DNA of 64,000 nucleotides from Symsagittifera roscoffensis (taxonomy: Eukaryota > Xenacoelomorpha > Acoela > Convolutidae). The stretch is from contig NC_087063.1 in assembly GCF_963678635.1 (NCBI RefSeq), positions 44,220,759-44,284,758 of the forward strand, written 5' to 3'. A program made the position numbers and the translations under genes. The stretch's first letter is position 1. Every line of letters begins with the position of its first letter. Below, piece after piece: positions 10,985 to 23,900 of this stretch. The notes under the pieces are model-generated. The model worked only from the letters and a program-made list of their open reading frames with translations, was not told the DNA's origin and did no database searches.

Positions 10985-13900
10985 ATGAGTCTAGACAAGT
11001 CAAGGATACCTAAACGGAGTAATAGCTCTAGGAAATTCATACCTAAAAAGCACAGAAGAACAATGACCGATCCTTTTGTGGATTGGATCAAACGAGCCCG
11101 GACCGACAAAGGGGAGACGGTTTCAGGCAGAATGGTTAAAACAAGGAGTCAGCTGACCTCAGAAGAGCGAAAAGAACTGTTAGAAGTGGAGGTCAATACG
11201 GACCATGCCATGAACGACAACCAGGAAGTACATGGACTGGAGGGGAGAGGCAGAAGGCTGGCGAGTGAATCTACTTCGGTAGAACAAGGCCATGATGTTG
11301 CCACTTCCACCGGGACATTAGATCGAGAGGAGATGTCGGAACTGTCCGACATCTCAACTGAAATAGCGGCAACTAGAAGATCTCCAACAGACAACACTAT
11401 GATGGCAGGCGGAACTGAGAAACCAACAACGTCATCATCGTTCTCAGAAAGAATGAGGAACACCTTAGGAAACATCTTTCCATTCACCATAGGAGGGGGC
11501 GCAGGAAATGAAGGTGAATCCCAGGAGGAGGAAGACGAAGAAGAGCAAGTGGACTTTGGGTCTCAAGTAAGCCTCAATAGTTCGACCCAGGAGAATGAGG
11601 CATACGTCGGAAGAGAGACTGGAACCATGGACAAATTTGGTGTGGTGAGGACGATAAGCAAAGAGGTAAACACACCGGGCCAGTCGAGAGGCTTCGCGAT
11701 TATGACAAATTCAGAGCCGCAAACTGGGGAGAGTAGAAACAGAGGGCTAGGCAACGCATTGGCGGATCCTGAGGTGGATAATGAAAAGACGTCGAGGCAG
11801 AGAGTCAAGGCCCGAATCTCGACCAGCACGAAGCTACCTGGGACCGACAGGGTTGCACCGCCACTAATGACGCCACTCGTGGATAACGGGGCAGCACTAG
11901 AAGAAGCCTTAAACAACATAGTGGACAGTTTAGGAGAACAAAATGAACAGATGTCCATAAGAATGAGTGAACTAGAAAGGGCAGTTCACATTGAAAGAGA
12001 AAGTCTGCGGGAAGAAATAAACCGCAATAGACAAGAAATTGGTAGGAGCGAAAAATGCTTGAAAGAAAGAACGGACGAGCATATGGCGAAGAACTTGTCG
12101 CGAATGACAAGAGAAGCAGAACAGCGAGAGTTACGCTTAAGAGACGACATGGAGAAGTTAAGAATTCAGCAAGAGCAGTCTCTTGGGACTCTTGACAAAA
12201 AGATAGACGCGATGATGGAGAGGCGAACTCAGGCTATCATGGATAGGTTGGACGGGCTACTAAGCAGCAATAGTGGACCAAAAGAAGGGGAACCGAACTC
12301 GGGAGGTCCCAGCAGGGAGCCGAAGGTGAACTTCAATGAACATCAAAAGAGGAAGACATATGGATCCACTAGAGGCTGAGGTACTTCATCAGGCTATGCC
12401 ACAAGGGATAATAGAACATGGGGCCCGAACAGTAGAGCAAGCTCAACGGGGAACAGACAGACCTCTAATGAACGACCAACGCAAGGCACACATGCAACTG
12501 GGAGGAGTGATTCCGGTAACAGAGGGCATGCTAGCCCGGGGAGGAGTCATGTGGGCCAAGGGGGAAACACTCACGGCGATTCGGATTGCAGGGATGCACC
12601 GCATACAGAGCCTTTGACAAGGTGTGAGGACCCTCAGGCGGGACACTCAAGGGATGCTACGGCAATGGCCACAGCCTTTGAACCCCTAAACAGGTCTTTG
12701 GAGACATTCCTTACAAGGTTATCCAGAACCAATGAACGCAGTGAGAAGTCCAGAAGAGTCTTTAAGAAACCAAGATGCTATAAAGATGAATCTGATGGCT
12801 GTATTGATACCTGGATAGAGGTAATGAAGCTGCATTTCGAGGAAGAGGACTTGTCGGAGAGACAGGAATGCAGTGCGCTCACCAGCAACTTGGAAGGGAA
12901 AGCCATGAACTAAGTCATAGCCAAGGAGCAATATCAGCGTGACACAGCTGAGAAAATCTTCGAAATCTTGTTAAACCGTTTCGGATCAGGGGTGCAGGGG
13001 CACCAAGCGATGATGCGCTTCGAGAAACGGAGGCAACGAGAAGATGAAACGATAGACAAGTTTCTCGATGACTTGGAAATGCTGAGAAGACGCAGCCAAC
13101 CGGATGAGTCAAACCGAAGGATGAACCTAGCCGTAGCCTCAAAATTCATCGATGCTGTGAAGAATGATGAACTTCGAACAATGCTAGCAACGCATTACAC
13201 ACCACTATCAACCAATGCGCCAACACCAGAGGAGTTGACGCTCAAGTCAAAAGAGTATCTTTTGTTGAAACCTCCTTCGAGATCTGGATACTACAAGAAC
13301 AATTATGGCAATTTTAACAACGGACCAGCAAACCAAGGGAACAATTGGTACAAACCGAGGGATGATATGGACAAGAGACGCTCTTGTGCCAATTGCAGTT
13401 CAACGGACCATCATGTGTCAGCATGCCCAACTTACAAACAAGGCATGAAAGCAATAGGCTTTAGCCTCGAGGACGAAGATGCGTCAGAATTGGACCATGA
13501 GGATTTCATGAGAGGATTAATTGCGAAATTCGGCCCGAGGTGTTTCTTTTGCAACATGGAAGGTCATTTTAAATCAGATTGTCCGCAATTCTGGGATGCA
13601 GTGGCAGACATCAAGCATCCAAGGCATGAAGAAGCTTTGTCAGGAGTGAAAGCCAGCAAGGCTCGCCTGTTGAGTGAAACGGAGGCACGCAGAAAAGATA
13701 AACCTCAAGAGCTGGCGGCAAAGGAAATGCAAGCGGTAACAGAAGAGACACGTGAACCGGAACCAGCAACTGCGGCCGATGACTTCAAGATTGATTATAG
13801 GGCAGCCGCGAGGGATGCTCTATATAGAGTGCAGTAGGAACTGGTGACGAAAGAGATCGAACAAAAAGTGAAACTTGAACTGGAAAATGAGAAACTTCAG

Positions 13901-16780
13901 GAGCAACTGAATACCTTCGAAGCAACGGAGTTCGAAGAAACTAAAGCACCAAGCAGTTTGAGCATGAAACTTAATGTGATCTCCGGTCAGAGGTTCGGCA
14001 TGGTGCCGCAAGGAAGCAAGATACAGTCGATAATCTCAGTGGCTGGACATCAGGTAATCAGAAATTTAAATGAACCATCCGAGTTCACTTTGATGCATTT
14101 GGACACATATGCAGATTATCTGAGGCAAGTGGAGCCACGCACCGAGTCGAGAGCTGTGCGAGCAATACTAAAAACGGGTGACCCTCGCATAAAGAGACTT
14201 CATGGACGCTACCTAGAGGTCTATGGGCCGTATCAAGTGATGCTGAACGTGGATGGAATCAGTATCTACACCAGGACTTATGTAACAACAGATGATGACC
14301 AAATGGGGCAGATCTATTTGGGTGAGGAGGAACTCAAAGTCCGCAGGATTGGCAATGACGCCATGATGGAACAAGATGCAGTACACATTGGGTATGAAGC
14401 GGATGTGACTGCACATCTGCTCGACACCAACGGAACAAAAATTGGAGTCACTGGGCTTCTGGACACTTGGGAAAGAATGGGCTTCACGAGGGAAGATCTA
14501 ATTCCAACGAATCTCCGACTGGCCGCCGCCAATTGAGGAGCCATTTACGTAGCCGGAAGAACACCAATAACGGTCCTCCACATGGGAGGACGGGATCTTT
14601 TGGATGAGCTTCCTGGTGGTAGAGAATTTGGACCACGCCGACCAATTCATCTTGGGCAGAGATTTTGTCAGGAATTTTGACGTGATGATTGACTTGAACA
14701 ACAGTCTGATACGGATTAGAAACCCGAACCGGAATTATGTTAAGAGACCAATTAATAGGATAATAACAGACGAAAACAAGGTACCAATTTTTTTAGATAG
14801 AAAAGTAAAACTACAGCCAGGACAAGCTGTGGTGGCAATTTTTAGAATGAGAAATTTGAATTCGTTAAGTGATAGTAAACAGGTTTGCTTAGTACCGAAT
14901 CCAAATAGTCAGAGTTCGGTGATTTTAGGCCGGAGCTTCTCGGTAACGCGAAACGGACTGTGTGTCAGTGTGTTATGAACACACTGGACACCACGGTTTC
15001 AACCCAGCGTGGAAAGAAGCTTGCTTACGCTTTGCCGATGAGGACCGACTATGAGGAGATACAAAACTTGAAGAAACATAGTGTGAAAGACTGTCCTTAT
15101 CATGCCAATAAAAATAAAATTTTAAAGAGGATTATTGAATTAAAATCTATTCATAAATTTTTTTCAATGAAATCCGAAACAGACTACGGCTTATCAAGCT
15201 GCTCGATTTTTCCGGAACGCCCCTCGTCATATGAACTAGAATCTGACAAACCGGTTTTGCCAGAGATAGAACGTTTAAAAGGGAAAATAGGTAAGGGAGA
15301 TTTCGAAAAATTGCGGGACCTCCTAAATCGGAACGCAGATGTATTTTCAAAACATAAGGCGGATATCGGTTGCTGTAATTTCGTCGAACACGAAATCGAA
15401 CTTGAAGAGGGCGCCGTTCCCCATAGGGAAGGCGCAAGACGAATGACGCCACACAAATCGGAAGCGTGCCGAGCGGAAATAGAAATGTTGCTTGAATACG
15501 ACATGATAGAACCCTCGAAATTGCCATGGGCTTGCGGGGTAGTAATGGCGAAAAAGAAAGGGGGCAGCTTAGGTTTTGTTGCGACTTTCGTTACTTGAAC
15601 GCGGTAACGATAAAAGATGCGTACCCGATACCGCGAATAGACGAGAGCCTCTCTAAGCTTGGTGAGGCCAAGTTCTTCTCCACAATGGACTTGGGTTCTG
15701 CCTTCTGGCAGGTCCCTCTGCGGAAGAAGGATAGAGAGAAAACAGGATTCGCGTGCGAATTGGGATTGTACCAGTGGAAGAGGATGCCCTTCGGCTTGTG
15801 CAATGCAACGGCCACTTTTCAAAGACTGATGGCTCAGGCTTTGACTTGAGTGACCAAGAAGTACGGGAACCTCGTGATGTGTTACGTGGATGACGTAGTC
15901 ATAGCGACACCGACCCTGGAAGGCCACATTGATAGGCTCGATGAGGTCTTTGGATGCATAAAATGAGCAGGATTGAAGTGCAAACCATCGAAATGTGAAA
16001 TCCTTAGGGATTCAATTAAGTACCTGGGAAGAATGGTGGACAGGCATGGTGTGAGGCCGGACCCGGAAGCAGTGGAAGCAGTGTTGACATGGAAGGCTCC
16101 CAGAACGGACACACAGCTCCTGAGCTTCCTAGGGTTTACCAAGTACTACCGGGAGTTCATAAAAAGATATGCGGACAAGGTGTATCCGATTCAGAAGCTA
16201 ATGCGCAACAAAGGGAAAAAGTTAGAATGGAACGATGAAGCACAAGTTGCCTTCGAGAACATAAAGCGGGAACTGTGCGAAGCGCCAGTGCTAGGCATGC
16301 CTACAGAAAAGGGCATGTATGTTCTTGATACAGACGCATCGGTAGTAGCCATCTCAGGAATACTGCATCAAGAGCAAGCATGGAATGGAAGAACGGTTCT
16401 CCGTCCCATTGCATATGGCAGCAAGGTCTTGAGTGACACAGAGATGAAATATGGCGCACCAAAAACAGAAATGTTTGCAGTATTCACTTTCGTGGAAAAG
16501 TACCGTGCATACTTGGGGAGCGCTCCCTTCAAGTTACGCGTGGACAACAGAGCGTTATCCTGGTTGAAGACCTACTCGATGGATCAGAGTTATATTGGTA
16601 GATGGATAGTAAGATTGGATGGCTACCATATGATAATCGAACACAGGATGCGTGATAAACACCAGAATGCTGATAGCCTCAGCAAGAAAACTGAGTTCTA
16701 CGAAAGATTGGAGCAGAAACAAGCCAATCAGGCAGAAATAAAGGAGGGATTCTCGTTTCTGGACGAAGAAACTTAAGAAG
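10985..16780 (+). pseudogene. gag-pol region of copy B (gag, protease, reverse transcriptase, RNase H)
   Basis: Gag starts at ATG 10985 with a basic N-terminus, an acidic linker and a coiled coil (about 11890-12250). A capsid-type gag domain (about 12660-13270) follows. Two CCHC zinc knuckles, C-x2-C-x4-H-x4-C, lie near 13384-13426 and 13540-13582. The aspartic protease region is near 14400-14700. The Gypsy-type reverse transcriptase (about 15400-16000) has PFGLCNATATFQR and the catalytic YVDDV near 15884-15898. RNase H (about 16310-16690) has the LDTDAS start. Gag and pol are collinear in this family. The region is fossil, with many breaks, and no intact polyprotein is claimed. Confidence 0.85.
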
Positions 16781-17310
16781 CGCTTCCCTTAACGAGATGG
16801 TTGGATAAATCTGGACATCCAATTCCAGGGCATCCTGGGTTACCTGTAGAGAAAGCAGCCGAGATAAAGATCCTATCCAAGGAGGACCCGGTCCCCTTGG
16901 ATCTGTTGCTGCGCTCGAATCTGGTCCAGCTAGAACTCTCTCGCATGAACATAAACAGCCTCTCATTATTGGATAAAACGGTGGAGGTCACACCGCAAGT
17001 GATGCGGATGCTGGGTGGATTGTTAGAAAGAGAAGTGACCAGAGATGACCCCGAGTGGACAGCAGCAGTGGCATCGCTAACAGTCAGTGAGAAGGTGAAG
17101 ATCATGCCGTCCAGACGACAGCACGGAGAGAACGTGAGGGATTGTAGGACAATAGTTCAGCAACTAGTATCCTCAATACCCCACGAGATTTTAACCAGTA
17201 CCCCTTACGGACAGAAAGAACAGGGGAGCAGTACGCGAAGGAAAACCGTCACCTTTGTGGACCAGGATAAGGAAGGTGAAAAAGTAGTACAAAACCTGCT
17301 GCAAGACTAT

Positions 17311-17454
17311 TTGTCCGGGGAGACGAATGACGAGAAGAACCAGCGAGCACAAGATCAACACCCGGGAGAAGAAAGTTTGTCCGGGGAGTCGGAGATAGAT
17401 AAAAAAATTCCTGATGAGAAACAGGACCTAGAGAACAAGGTTTTGTCCGGGGAG
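17311..17454 (+). repeat. Three internal copies of TTGTCCGGGGAG in the pol linker of copy B
   Basis: The 12-mer recurs at 17311, 17377 and 17443, exactly 66 bp apart, in the linker between RNase H and integrase. Each is read as Leu-Ser-Gly-Glu. The same string adjoins the 3' LTRs of the family. See the matching cluster in copy C. Confidence 0.9.
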
Positions 17455-17825
17455 TTCAGATGGATGCAGAGAAGGCACAGGCATGATCTGAAGGAGCGTG
17501 CAGACTCCATCACAACCTCTTCAACAGATGACAGTTCCCGAAACTCAGGAATGGACACCTATTCAGACAGGAACTCGAACTCAGGATCAGAACTGTCCGA
17601 ACTAGCGATCCACACACTAGTAGTGGAAACTCGGGCAAGGGGTCTGGACAGAGAGGTGTACCAGGATCCTGACAGCGATCGCTACTTTATACCAAGCGAA
17701 AGAGTCTTTGACAACGCAGCGGATGATTTGGAGACAATAGCGGTATCGAAACGTTCGATAAGTCTGTTACCGCAGAAAGAGGTAGTCAGGACTGATCTTC
17801 AGCCGTTAGACAGGAAAAACAGCCG

Positions 17826-20030
17826 TTGACGAAGATTTGGTGCGTTAAGATGGAAGAAGACACACACCAGCCTAATGAGCTGAATAGTCAGATGAGGGTT
17901 ATGAAGACGTACTTGAAGGCGAGATACAGACTCTCGGATCTTCTCAGGGCGCAGAGAAATGATCGCATGACAAGCAACCTGAAAAGGTGGATCGAGAATG
18001 GTTCTCCGGACAAAGGGGACCTCAAGGAAGATAGTTATCGCATCCTGAGACAGTACTTCATGCAGAAGGAAGGGAGATTTTATTTGAACAAGGACGGGAT
18101 TGTGGCTTGCAAAAGAAGAGAGGAAGACAGAGTCCTATACAAGTGTAACGCGATAGTTTTACCGCAACTCTATCAGACAGAACTACTATTCAGGTCACAT
18201 GATCAGATGGGCCATCAGGGGATCGACAAGTATATCGGAGGATCCTGACGCGCTTTGAGTGGCCTGGGATGAAGAAAGCATGCGAGAAGTGGGTAACAGC
18301 ATGTCTGTCATGCCAACAGGTCAAGGGCCCAAGGAAGTTGCGATTTCCTTTACAATCTATCGAGTCGTATGAATTCAATGAGGTGGTGCAGATAGATCAC
18401 CAGAAAATATACATGACAGACAGTGGTTATAATCAGGTGTTGGTCATGGTAGATCATTTTACGAAGTATGCAGAGGCCGTGCCCTGCATAACTGCCTCGG
18501 CGGAAGAGACATGCGACTACCTGATCAATACGTGGATAGCAAGACATGGTTGTCCGATGACGTTTCAATCGGCTAATGGAACAGCTTTCGTAGGAGAGCT
18601 TACGAAAGAGCTTATGAGACGCTCACAGGTCGCTCAAGCTCACTCCACGACATACCACCCTCAAACTAATGGCTTAGTGGAAAGACAGAATAGGACGTTA
18701 GTGTCGATGCTGAGAGTATATTGTTCCAGGTACATGGCCGATTGGGACAGATACCTTCCACAGGTGATGGGAGCATATAACAGCACGCAACACTCCACCA
18801 CCGGAGTCAGTCCACACATGATGCTAACTGGACACGAGAAGTCTTTACCCTTAACCTTCTTCTACCCAGAGTATGAGGGAAAGAAAACGTCCCCACAGGT
18901 CTACGCGAGGGATGTGATCAGATGCCAACAGGAGTTGAACGATTTGTGTAACGAAATACTCAGCAAGCACAGGCAAGGCAGAGGAAAAAATTTGACAAGA
19001 AGGCAGCTGGTGCAAAAGCCTACTCGGTGGGAGACTACGTATGGGTATTTCAGAACGTTATACCACCGAAAGGGACGAAAAAGCTCCTGAAAAGTGGAGG
19101 GGACCCTTCATGATTACAGAGGTGCACCAGGAGGGACGCTTTTATAGACCCCATACTGGCCGAGCCGCCCACTACGAGAACATCAAGCCACACAATCCAT
19201 CGACAGAAGACTGGTGTATACCTGCAGACATGGAAGAAGGGGATTATCTAATGATGGATCCTGCTTGTGAGGTCAACGAGAAGGGCACCAGGGAGAAGAA
19301 CGATGGAAACGAAGTCGTGGAGGAAGGAACGGACACACCGCTGGACCTGGATCCAAACGAGGTGATCGAAGCGGACGATGAAACCTTACCCTACGCAGAG
19401 GATGATTGGCAGGATCCCGAACAGATAGAGGTTCCCAAGAATTTGGAACCGGATCTTCCGTTCACGATACAGACTCGTCAGAAGGACGGGACAAGACCAA
19501 GAAAGAAATACAATCCTTACGGTGACGACTTTGTAGTAGATAGGATAGATCTGAAGAAGATAGTGGAGGAACTAGTGGGTCTAGAGGAAATAACTGTGTC
19601 ACAAGACATTGACATAGTCGATGATCACGACAATGAGTGGGTCGACGACCGGTCGAAACCCGAGGTAGAATTCGACGACGAGCAACAACAGTCATATGAA
19701 CAAGACTTGACGAACCTGCGTGTCTTAGAATGGCTGAACGAAATGACCTCGGACCCAGAGGAGACCAGCGTCACGATTCAAGACGTAGATCGTGAAAGCA
19801 TGAAATACATCAAGACCGAACGAGATGATCCTTCCTGGGCTGCCCAGGAAGGACGACTACTCATTCCAGCTTCTAACCTCGACTTGATACCCGGTATGCG
19901 ATCGACGGGGACGTCGATGGATATTTTTGTCCGGGGAGTGGGGGTAGGACTTACCCACACTGAAAACTTGATAATAAAAAAAATAAGAATAGCAAGAGAA
20001 ACATGAGACTTAGAAGCAGAAACAGGCGAA
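17826..20030 (+). pseudogene. Integrase region of copy B
   Basis: The region starts with an N-terminal zinc-binding module (His-His then CLSCQQ, about 18150-18320). The catalytic core has its first Asp in VVQIDHQKI (about 18385), a second-block region near 18570, and HPQTNGLVERQNRTL carrying the Glu (about 18655-18700). A GPY/F-type module (WRGPFMITEVHQEG, about 19095-19200) and a long acidic tail follow. The tail ends with a segment that includes another TTGTCCGGGGAG copy at 19927, here read as Phe-Val-Arg-Gly. Fossil, with several breaks. Confidence 0.8.
19927..19938 (+). promoter_or_regulatory. TTGTCCGGGGAG motif in a different reading frame, copy B
   Basis: The 12-mer is identical to the LTR-adjacent and linker copies but is read as FVRG rather than LSGE. 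The following GTGGGGGTAGGA extends it to a long purine-rich run. Copy C has the same at 43988. Identity of bases across frames argues for a nucleic-acid signal, possibly an internal (central) polypurine tract. Confidence 0.6.
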
Positions 20031-20099
20031 GAACCTAAGAAACCTGACATAGGCAGGGTAGTTGAGTAATATTTTAACTTACCAAATGAATATTCAAGT

Positions 20100-20549
20100 A
20101 ACATAATACTAACAGACAGTGATTTCATACTCACAAACAGAACATGTGCGATAGCAATCACAGCAGACATGAGTTTTAGGACAGCGTTAGCGGCAGATTT
20201 TAAGAGAGAATACAAAAACGTGGAATTCCTTTGGAAGCAAAGACCAAGGATGGGGGGCGTAGCGGCCTTACCTCCGGCGGCGTCGCAGATACCGGGAAAA
20301 TACCTATGCTTCTTGGTAACGAGGGCGACGGAGAAGCAGCACGTGGACCCAGAGAACTTAGTCTTGTCCTTGACAAGGCTGAGGGACTTCCTCGTGGAAA
20401 TGGACGTGAAGGAACTCTCGCTTCCAGTGTACGATCCAAACAGAGGAAGACTGCATCCCCGGGAATTGTACGCGCTTGTACACGTGATATTCTCTGATAC
20501 TAATATACAAGTATATTTACATAAGAAATATTACTTAAGTATAGGCTGA
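20100..20549 (+). pseudogene. Macro (ADP-ribose-binding) domain region of copy B
   Basis: The C-terminal ~140 residues after integrase read like a compact macro domain of the OARD1/TARG1-Poa1 type. A Cys-Ala-Ile-Ala-Ile-x-Ala-Asp strand-turn is followed by ALAADFKREYKNVEFLWKQ, in the position of the family's G-I-A-x-x-F-K-x-x-F helix. GKYLCFLVTRA fits the YYLVTK strand, and LTRLRDFLVEMDVKELSLPVYD fits the helix-strand before the catalytic-loop region. VHVIFSDTNIQVYLH fits the final helix and strand. Macro domains bind or hydrolyse ADP-ribose; activity here is unknown. Assigned by pattern only. Confidence 0.6.
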
Positions 20550-20952
20550 GTGACGTGCGAGAGGGTGTTAGGCCAAAGACTAAGTTGTATGTAATGTGTG
20601 ATATGCGTGCTATGTTATATTATGTGTTATGTTATTAAGCTCTTGGGCAAGAAGGGGTTAGTGACCATGAACAACTGAATGACGATCTTGGGAATAGATC
20701 CAAAGTTTGGACTGTCCAATCTTAGGTCGAATTCCAAAATTTTAGAGACCGATTGATTTTAATAAATTTTAGGATAAACATCTTTTTATCTGAACTGTTT
20801 TTAAGCAAATTTTAACGATATATGTTAAGGTGAAACTGACAAGTGTGATATTTGTGACTTCTTTTCTAGATCCTGATTGATCAAAGAATTACTCACTTGA
20901 GTCAAAACCTTGGAATGAATCGAATCGAATCAAATCAAATCTGAAGAACAGT
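20550..20952 (+). other. Non-coding gap between macro domain and ORF3, copy B
   Basis: About 400 bp, AT-rich, with GTTATGTTATAT-like runs and the splice-acceptor-like site near its end. No gene seen. The equivalent stretch in C is 44606-45050. Confidence 0.6.
20856..20869 (+). promoter_or_regulatory. Splice-acceptor-like site upstream of ORF3, copy B
   Basis: CTTCTTTTCTAG is followed by ATCCTGATTGATCA, matching the site in C (44945-44958) and more loosely in A. It lies about 85 bp before the ORF3 start codon. Confidence 0.55.
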
Positions 20953-23900
20953 ATGGACAATTTCAACTTGGATGAATTGATGGACCTGGCAGAGGCATAT
21001 GTAGGACCGATGATAGATGCGATCTATCGTCGGCTGATCGATCGAGACTTCGCTCTGGAGGACCCAGAGCTAGTCATGTTTGCTGACCGCCCTGATCAAC
21101 ATCTTGGGGCATGACAACCGTGGGGACCGCCCCACGGAAGTCCTATTGATGGCAGCATATGGCGAGAGGGGAGTACTAGACCGCCCAAACATGAGAGTGA
21201 TGAGGTGGAGAAACGGGGCTCTCTCAGGGAGTGACTTGGCGAATGAGCCTGGATTGGGAAGTTCTAGGACTTACCAACCAGGTGAAATGCCTATGCCCTC
21301 CAAGCCCAAACCTGGGCTGACGAGAATGCATCAGGAGATGAACAGCGAGGCTGCCTCGTCTGATTCACCACTGAGAGCAGCTGTGCCACCAAAGAGGGCG
21401 AAAGTAGGACAGAAGGTTCAGACGAACCAAACCATGCAAGATCTGGATGAGATGAAGGATGAACTGGAAAGTACGAAGAAGGAGCTGGACGAGATGACCA
21501 AAAGCATGCTCAAGATGGAGGACGATCGAGACATGTGGAGAAAATTGTTCGAAGACTGCAACAAAAAGCAGGGTCAAGAAATTGAGCGCTTGAGGCAGGA
21601 CTACAAAGAGCGATCGGAACAGATGGCGTTGACAACGGCCGTGGAAGAAAGTGATACCTGCAAGGAATATTCCTCGTGGGCAGTCCCCGATGGAGCTCTT
21701 GACGCCTCGAGAAATGAGTCAAACAACGGAGACACGGCTCCCGACAGAGACAAATCGAGTAACAATCCCGGACCCTGGTGACACCTTGGGTGACCCCGTC
21801 GTGGAACAGACGGTGAGGAAGCTGATAGAGACAGCTGGACGACTGGTCGCCAACAAGAATGCGCCAGGTTCCGGGGTGACTGCACCCTATGGAACGATCG
21901 ACGACACGGGCAGAGTACAACTCTCCCAGACCGTGATCAGACAGGGGATAAGTGACGTGTCGCCACTCATGGGGAGCTCGAAGGTACCAGAGAGAAGAAT
22001 ACAGAAGATGCCAGCGAAGAAGTGTCTCGCATAATAGACGTACAAAAGAACAATCAATTGAAATATAATTTAACGGGAGTTCCGGAGACAGATCCGAGAG
22101 CTTGCTTCAATCGAGCGACTTGGAGCCCGGCAGTGAACCTGCAGCAACCACCACTGGGGACATCTCATCTGATACTGGGAGACAGCTTGGTCAGAGCACT
22201 ATCGAATTTGAGGACCTCGTGGGTCACCACGGTGATGGCCTTTGGAGGCGCGACGATAGCCCAGTTATATCGAATGGTGGAACTGATGAATCCAGGGAAG
22301 ATCCCCAATGTGATAATCATGGTTGGGACGAATGACATCTCCAGAGGTTCAGATGAGCAGGAAGCACTAGGGCAGTCAATGATGGTGTGTTTGTTTACTA
22401 CCCTCTGGCAGAAATTCAATTGCGCGGTACTGACCGTTTGCACTGTGCCAATGAACACGAGAAGCTTGACAGCAGCAGGAAGAAGGCACAACGAGGTAGT
22501 CGTCAGGTGGAATAACATCTTGAGGAACCTCGCAAGTCGGAACGCCGGAAGAATGATCCTCATGGACATCGAACATGAGTTGAGAGCTATGAATCAGGCC
22601 AGACTGACCACGGATGGCATCCACTTCGACAGTATCGAAGGACAAGCTTGGTTGAATCGAGTCTTCCAAGAGCGGTTGGACGAACTAGAGGCGGAACTCT
22701 TTGACACAGGAGTGTTGAAGGAAGAAGGAACAGCGAGTGACGCGGTGATTACTACCTTTGTGTTTCCTAGCCTGGAAACACGCTTGGGGACGGTCCCGGC
22801 CGTCACGAACTACAGACAACAGAGCTCCAGCGAACCAGGTCAAAGGACAGACGTACAGGATCGATTGGGAGAAGCGCCGATGAGGAGGACCATCCATCCT
22901 AGGAGAAGAATAGGACCTGTAAACCCAATCGAAGAGACAGCCGGCACGTCTAGATCGGACACGAGATCGGAGACGACAAGTACCAGTCGAGAGGAGAGAC
23001 GCCCGGGCAGAGGCTCGTTGATGTGGTCAAGACCCATACCGTCTCCCTGGCATGTATACAAAGACGAACTAATGAAGCTGGATCTCCAGAGGGTAAGCTT
23101 CATCGAAGATGCAAGGAGGATGCTGAATGGAGCGACGCTATCCGTCAGCAGATTGTACTCGATAACCGGCGTAGACTGGTTGATAGCCGCTAGCATAAAT
23201 TTCAGCTCCACGAGGGCCTTGAGATTTGCTGACCTTGAGGGACTCACCTCTAACAACACAATGGGACCAGTGAACGCGAGACCATTGCAAGATGTGAGAT
23301 GGAATCATGATGAATGGAATCGAGAAGAGAGACCTGGAAGATTTCTAGTGACAAGGGCGCCGATCGGACAACATGTGAAGATGTTCAGGCAAGTAAGCTC
23401 ACCCCCTGGTCATGTGAAGGAAAGATTATACCCAAAACTAGTGAATCAAGATGGTGATGTCCAAAGATACGGCGGATTGAAAGCGATAAAGAAAGATGAG
23501 ACCATCTTCGCCGCCTATGACAAAGCAGAAATGAGGAAGGCCAAGATTATGATAGTAGCGAATTCAGAGTTCGTGTACACCTCCAAGTCTCTGTTTTGGC
23601 CGGACGTCATAATGTTGGCAGCGGTCGACCTGGACCTACTGCAATCGGTATCTCTGGCTATAGGGGTACAAAGGCAGACGGACATGAACCCAATTACGAT
23701 CGTGTTTGCTGGCATCAATGACCATCTACACAGTAGAGGTTTTCTGAGCAGAGAACGCTGTGTGGCCAGCGATAAAAGATATCCTTGAGTCGATGGGTGA
23801 AGTGGTGGATGCGACGAAGGAGGGGTCGTTCACCAAAGTGACACCGAGAATAGTATTCGCGTTGTCTCCGAGGTATGCACATCTCCCGGATGGACTGAAA

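Noticed and set aside
15184-15927. A 247-residue minus-strand open frame opposite the reverse transcriptase of copy B.
   Set aside because: It is the antisense shadow of pol; composition and position are explained by the + strand gene. The same holds for the other long antisense frames across A, B and C.
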